DNA from: Deltaproteobacteria bacterium
GTDB lineage: Bacteria > Desulfobacterota > Desulfobacteria > Desulfobacterales > JAFDFH01
DNA length: 8,053 nucleotides
Direction of reading: 5' to 3'
NCBI GenBank assembly: GCA_019309945.1
Contig: JAFDFH010000161.1
Coordinates: 1-8,053 of the forward strand
Shown: piece by piece, positions 6,425 through 8,053 of the stretch
Numbering within the stretch: position 1 is the first letter of the stretch
How the letters are laid out: each line of letters begins with the position of its first letter
Notes under the pieces: model-generated
What the model was told of the DNA's origin: nothing
Database searches by the model: none
Seen by the model: only the letters and a program-made list of their open reading frames with translations
Made by a program: the position numbers and the translations under genes

Positions 6425-6488
6425 CCGTTCACGGGTTCAGTGGTCCAAGGTTAACAAAAGAAAGATAACCCTGAAACAAAGTCCAGGA
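6425..6488 (+). other. Short spacer between waaF remnant and waaC
   Basis: 64 bases without a gene. I see no terminator and no clear promoter, so waaC is probably transcribed together with the upstream genes or from within them. Confidence 0.4.
6485..6488 (+). promoter_or_regulatory. Ribosome-binding-like AGGA directly abutting the waaC start
   Basis: AGGA touches the ATG at 6489 with no spacer, which is unusually close. The ATG itself is secure because the conserved MKILIVKTSAIGD strand begins there and no in-frame ATG, GTG or TTG lies just upstream. Initiation may be inefficient or may depend on coupling to the upstream reading frame. Confidence 0.3.
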
Positions 6489-7529
6489 ATGAAAATACTG
6501 ATTGTTAAAACAAGCGCAATCGGAGACGTAATCCAAACCTTGCCGGCCCTAAACGCCCTTCGTAAGCACTATCCCGGTGCCCATATCACATGGCTGGTGG
6601 AAGAGGCGGCTGCAGATATTATCAGAGGCCATCCATCGCTGGATCGAATCCTGGTGTCAAAAAGAAAGCGCTGGTCCAAGGCATTGTTGGAATTGTCCGG
6701 GTTGTCGGCCGTTAAAGAAATTTACCGGTTCATAAAGCAACTCCGGGATACCGAATATGACCTGGTTATCGATTTTCAAAGCCTGCTTAAAAGCAGCGTA
6801 TGGATTGCATTAACGCGCGCAAAAAGAAAGGTGGGGTACGGCCAAGGCATGGAACATGCGGAACACAGCTATATTTTTTTAAATGAACGTATTCCACCTG
6901 TGGATATGAACCATCATGCCGTGTTAAGAGACCTGATGCTCCTTGAAGCCCTTGGGATCGATTCCAAGGAAATTGTATTTAATTTTCCAATTCATGACTA
7001 TGCACGTAAACAGGTAAACGATTTGCTGACGCTGCACAGCATAAATGAAACTGTGGTTTTGATTGCAATCAATCCTGTGGCCAAATGGGAAACAAAGCTC
7101 TGGAGCAACCCGAACTTTGCAGAGTTGGCTGACCGGTTGATCGAACAGTACGGTGCCCAGGTAATTTTTACAGGAGACGCTGACGATCGCAAAACCATTG
7201 AAAACATACTGTCTCGTATGAATGGAAAAGCCGTTAATCTTTCCGGTGCGACAAGTCTAAAAACCCTGGCCGCTCTTTATGAAAAAGCCGACGTTGTTAT
7301 TTCCACCGATACGGGCCCCATGCATATGGCTGCAGCCATCGGAACGCCGGTCGTGGCCCTTTTCGGACCGACCGCCCCGTGGAGAACCGGCCCCTTTGGT
7401 GACGAGCATCAAATCGTACGAACCGGTATAGCATGCAGTCCCTGTTTTGAACGGCAATGTCCGACATTAGATTGTATGAAACAAATCCGTGTACAGGATG
7501 TTTTAGACAAAATTCAGCGACTGAGGTAA
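6489..7529 (+). CDS. waaC: Lipopolysaccharide heptosyltransferase I (WaaC)
   Basis: A 346-residue GT9-family ADP-heptose:Kdo-lipid A heptosyltransferase, which adds the first heptose to Kdo on the cytoplasmic face of the inner membrane. The start MKILIVKTSAIGDVIQTLPA (1-20) contains the conserved Asp13. WLVEEAAADII (35-45) and the RRW-like KRKRWSKALL (58-67) are typical of type I enzymes. VIDFQSLLKSS (93-103) and INPVAKWETKLW (194-205) follow. The donor site is ISTDTGPMHMAAAIGTP (271-287), with LFGPTAPWRTGPFG (291-304). A cysteine cluster C316-x2-C319-x4-C324-x4-C329 precedes MKQI, as in many relatives. The protein appears complete, but its last codon pair (agg taa) is partly made by MITE copy B, whose terminal GTAA supplies the stop. 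Only a few C-terminal residues can have been lost or changed. With waaF broken, this may be the only working heptosyltransferase of this locus. Confidence 0.93.
   Translation: MKILIVKTSAIGDVIQTLPALNALRKHYPGAHITWLVEEAAADIIRGHPSLDRILVSKRKRWSKALLELSGLSAVKEIYRFIKQLRDTEYDLVIDFQSLLKSSVWIALTRAKRKVGYGQGMEHAEHSYIFLNERIPPVDMNHHAVLRDLMLLEALGIDSKEIVFNFPIHDYARKQVNDLLTLHSINETVVLIAINPVAKWETKLWSNPNFAELADRLIEQYGAQVIFTGDADDRKTIENILSRMNGKAVNLSGATSLKTLAALYEKADVVISTDTGPMHMAAAIGTPVVALFGPTAPWRTGPFGDEHQIVRTGIACSPCFERQCPTLDCMKQIRVQDVLDKIQRLR
7518..7525 (+). repeat. Target-site duplication, left copy (cgactgag)
   Basis: cgactgag lies just outside the left end of MITE copy B, and cggctgag lies just outside its right end (7805-7812); 7 of 8 bases agree. 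The left copy is within the last codons of waaC, so the element inserted at the very 3' end of that gene. Confidence 0.8.
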
Positions 7530-7804
7530 CTTCTCAAAAACTTATGGTTAAACGGTTAAACCTACCAGCGGAGTCATCCGGTCATTTTTTTCAAAGCGGG
7601 CAACTGTTTGAAGCCATTTAGGGCGGCTTACAGAGACCCGAACAGCATAAATTGTTAATTGCAGCCTGTTTGTGCTAAGGGACACACCCATTTTAGATCC
7701 CGTGCGCGGGGCACTGTTAGGCGCCCTTAACGGCAAGTTTTGGCCGTATTGAAAAAAATTGCCGGATGGCGCAGCGGGCCTACCAGAACATATTGAGAAG
7801 CTAC
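7526..7804 (-). mobile_element. IS66-like MITE, copy B (279 bp, inverted relative to copy A)
   Basis: Same element as 5163-5433 in the opposite orientation. Its ends are GTAACTTCTCAA (7526-7537) and TTGAGAAGCTAC (7793-7804), an inverted pair with one difference. It is bounded by an 8-bp target duplication with one later change. Compared with copy A it has about 20 substitutions and one extra 8-base unit: ggttaaac is repeated in tandem at 7546-7561, which exactly accounts for the length difference. It encodes no transposase. Its terminal TAA is the stop codon of waaC. Its separate target duplication shows that it inserted independently of copy A. Confidence 0.88.
7546..7561 (+). repeat. Tandem 8-base duplication inside MITE copy B
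   Basis: ggttaaac occurs twice in tandem. Copy A has a single equivalent unit (gtttaccc in its orientation). This probably arose by replication slippage after the copies diverged. Confidence 0.7.
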
Positions 7805-7812
7805 CGGCTGAG
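7805..7812 (+). repeat. Target-site duplication, right copy (cggctgag)
   Basis: Matches 7518-7525 at 7 of 8 positions, directly outside the right end of MITE copy B. Because this copy is now non-coding, the A to G change may have accumulated here after insertion. Confidence 0.75.
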
Positions 7813-7822
7813 AACTTTAAAT

Positions 7823-7965
7823 AGTGTCCGTCCAGAAACGAGGATTTTTGTTCGAGATCAAGGCTTGCGAAAAATTTTACCGCAGGCATATAGTTGATAT
7901 TCCGAGGATAAAATTTTGAGCATAACGCAGAGATCGGGCAAAAAGACCGTTTCTGGATGGGCACT
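7823..7965 (+). mobile_element. 143-bp near-palindromic MITE-like element
   Basis: The ends AGTGTCCGTCCAGAAACG (7823-7840) and the reverse complement of 7948-7965 (AGTGCCCATCCAGAAACG) agree at 16 of 18 positions. Inner parts also pair loosely, for example cgaaaaattttaccgcagg (7868-7886) against tccgaggataaaattttgag (7901-7920), so the whole element can fold into one long imperfect hairpin. The flanks are taaat on the left and aaata on the right; the target duplication could be TA (IS630/Tc1-like) or aaat, and the exact border is unresolved. It has no coding capacity. A second copy ends at position 22 of the window in the opposite orientation. It lies between waaC and the next glycosyltransferase, 18 bp after MITE copy B. 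Confidence 0.75.
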
Positions 7966-7969
7966 AAAT

Positions 7970-7973
7970 AGGA
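7970..7973 (+). promoter_or_regulatory. Ribosome binding site supporting a TTG start
   Basis: AGGA lies 8 bases before the TTG at 7982. It sits just outside the right end of the 143-bp element, so the insertion spared it. An in-frame TGA at 7979-7981 excludes any upstream start for the last gene. Confidence 0.55.
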
Positions 7974-7981
7974 ATTGTTGA

Positions 7982-8053
7982 TTGAACCTCTCCATCATCA
8001 TCGTTAACTGGAATACAAAAAGGCTTCTCATCGACTGCCTGGCATCGGTGTTT
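7982..8053 (+). CDS. GT2 family glycosyltransferase, N-terminal fragment (runs off the window)
   Basis: The last 24 codons encode the first beta strand and helix of a GT-A fold family 2 glycosyltransferase: LSIIIVNWNT (3-12) followed by KRLLIDCLASV (13-23). This opening is highly characteristic of GT2 enzymes that add rhamnose or other sugars in O-antigen and core synthesis. The start is TTG, directly preceded by an in-frame TGA (TGATTG) and served by AGGA at 7970-7973. The catalytic motifs lie beyond the window, so substrate cannot be discussed. It continues the LPS cluster on the same strand, and before the two element insertions it would have followed waaC almost immediately. Confidence 0.82.
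   Translation, partial: MNLSIIIVNWNTKRLLIDCLASVF

Noticed and set aside
5163..7804. Composite transposon carrying waaF and waaC as cargo
   Set aside because: Each element copy has its own 8-bp duplication and the outer flanks (agtacaga and cggctgag) do not match each other, so the pair did not insert as one unit.
7548..7964. 138-codon open frame on the minus strand through both MITEs
   Set aside because: It spans two unrelated mobile elements and the bases between them. The similarity to the frame at 5009-5425 is fully explained by the shared element.

Overview
This window looks like part of a chromosomal lipopolysaccharide (LPS) core / cell-surface glycan cluster from a Gram-negative bacterium. 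The gene content (two GT9 heptosyltransferases, an LpxL-type lipid A acyltransferase, GT2 and GT4 glycosyltransferases, an FkbM methyltransferase), the moderate GC content and the repeat-rich spacers suggest Desulfobacterota (Desulfobacterales-like). That placement is inference from style, not a database result. All genes lie on the + strand.

Layout. Positions 1-22 are the end of a small repeat element that continues outside the window. A GT2 glycosyltransferase (117-1058), a WaaE/KdtX-like GT2 (1093-1866) and a GT4 glycosyltransferase (1841-3022) follow as one tight block. A 432-bp spacer (3023-3454) holds no credible gene; it contains a fold-back structure of about 319 bp with imperfect 24-bp terminal inverted repeats and two perfect internal hairpins. 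Then come an FkbM methyltransferase (3455-4222) and a lipid A acyltransferase (4219-5154), overlapping by 4 bp. A broken heptosyltransferase II (waaF, 5445-6424) and a heptosyltransferase I (waaC, 6489-7529) follow. The window ends 24 codons into another GT2 gene that starts with TTG at 7982.

The main result is the mobile-element layer. Two copies (271 and 279 bp, roughly 92% identical) of a non-autonomous element lie in opposite orientation at 5163-5433 and 7526-7804, bracketing the two heptosyltransferase genes. Each has 12-bp terminal inverted repeats beginning GTAA and its own 8-bp target duplication (agtacaga/agtacaga; cgactgag/cggctgag). These are hallmarks of IS66-type transposition, and I call them IS66-like MITEs. 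The second copy supplies the present stop codon of waaC. A different, 143-bp, near-palindromic element sits 18 bp further on (7823-7965); 22 bases of its end recur exactly, inverted, at the start of the window.

How it works together: WaaC and WaaF normally add the first and second heptose to Kdo, the WaaE-like, GT4 and GT2 enzymes extend the core or outer glycan, LpxL acylates lipid A, and FkbM probably O-methylates a sugar. Here waaF has lost about 67 bp including the donor-binding (D/N)(S/T)G motif and is frameshifted, so the second heptose step is probably missing or done by a gene elsewhere. Repeat insertion and gene decay are concentrated in the same segment.
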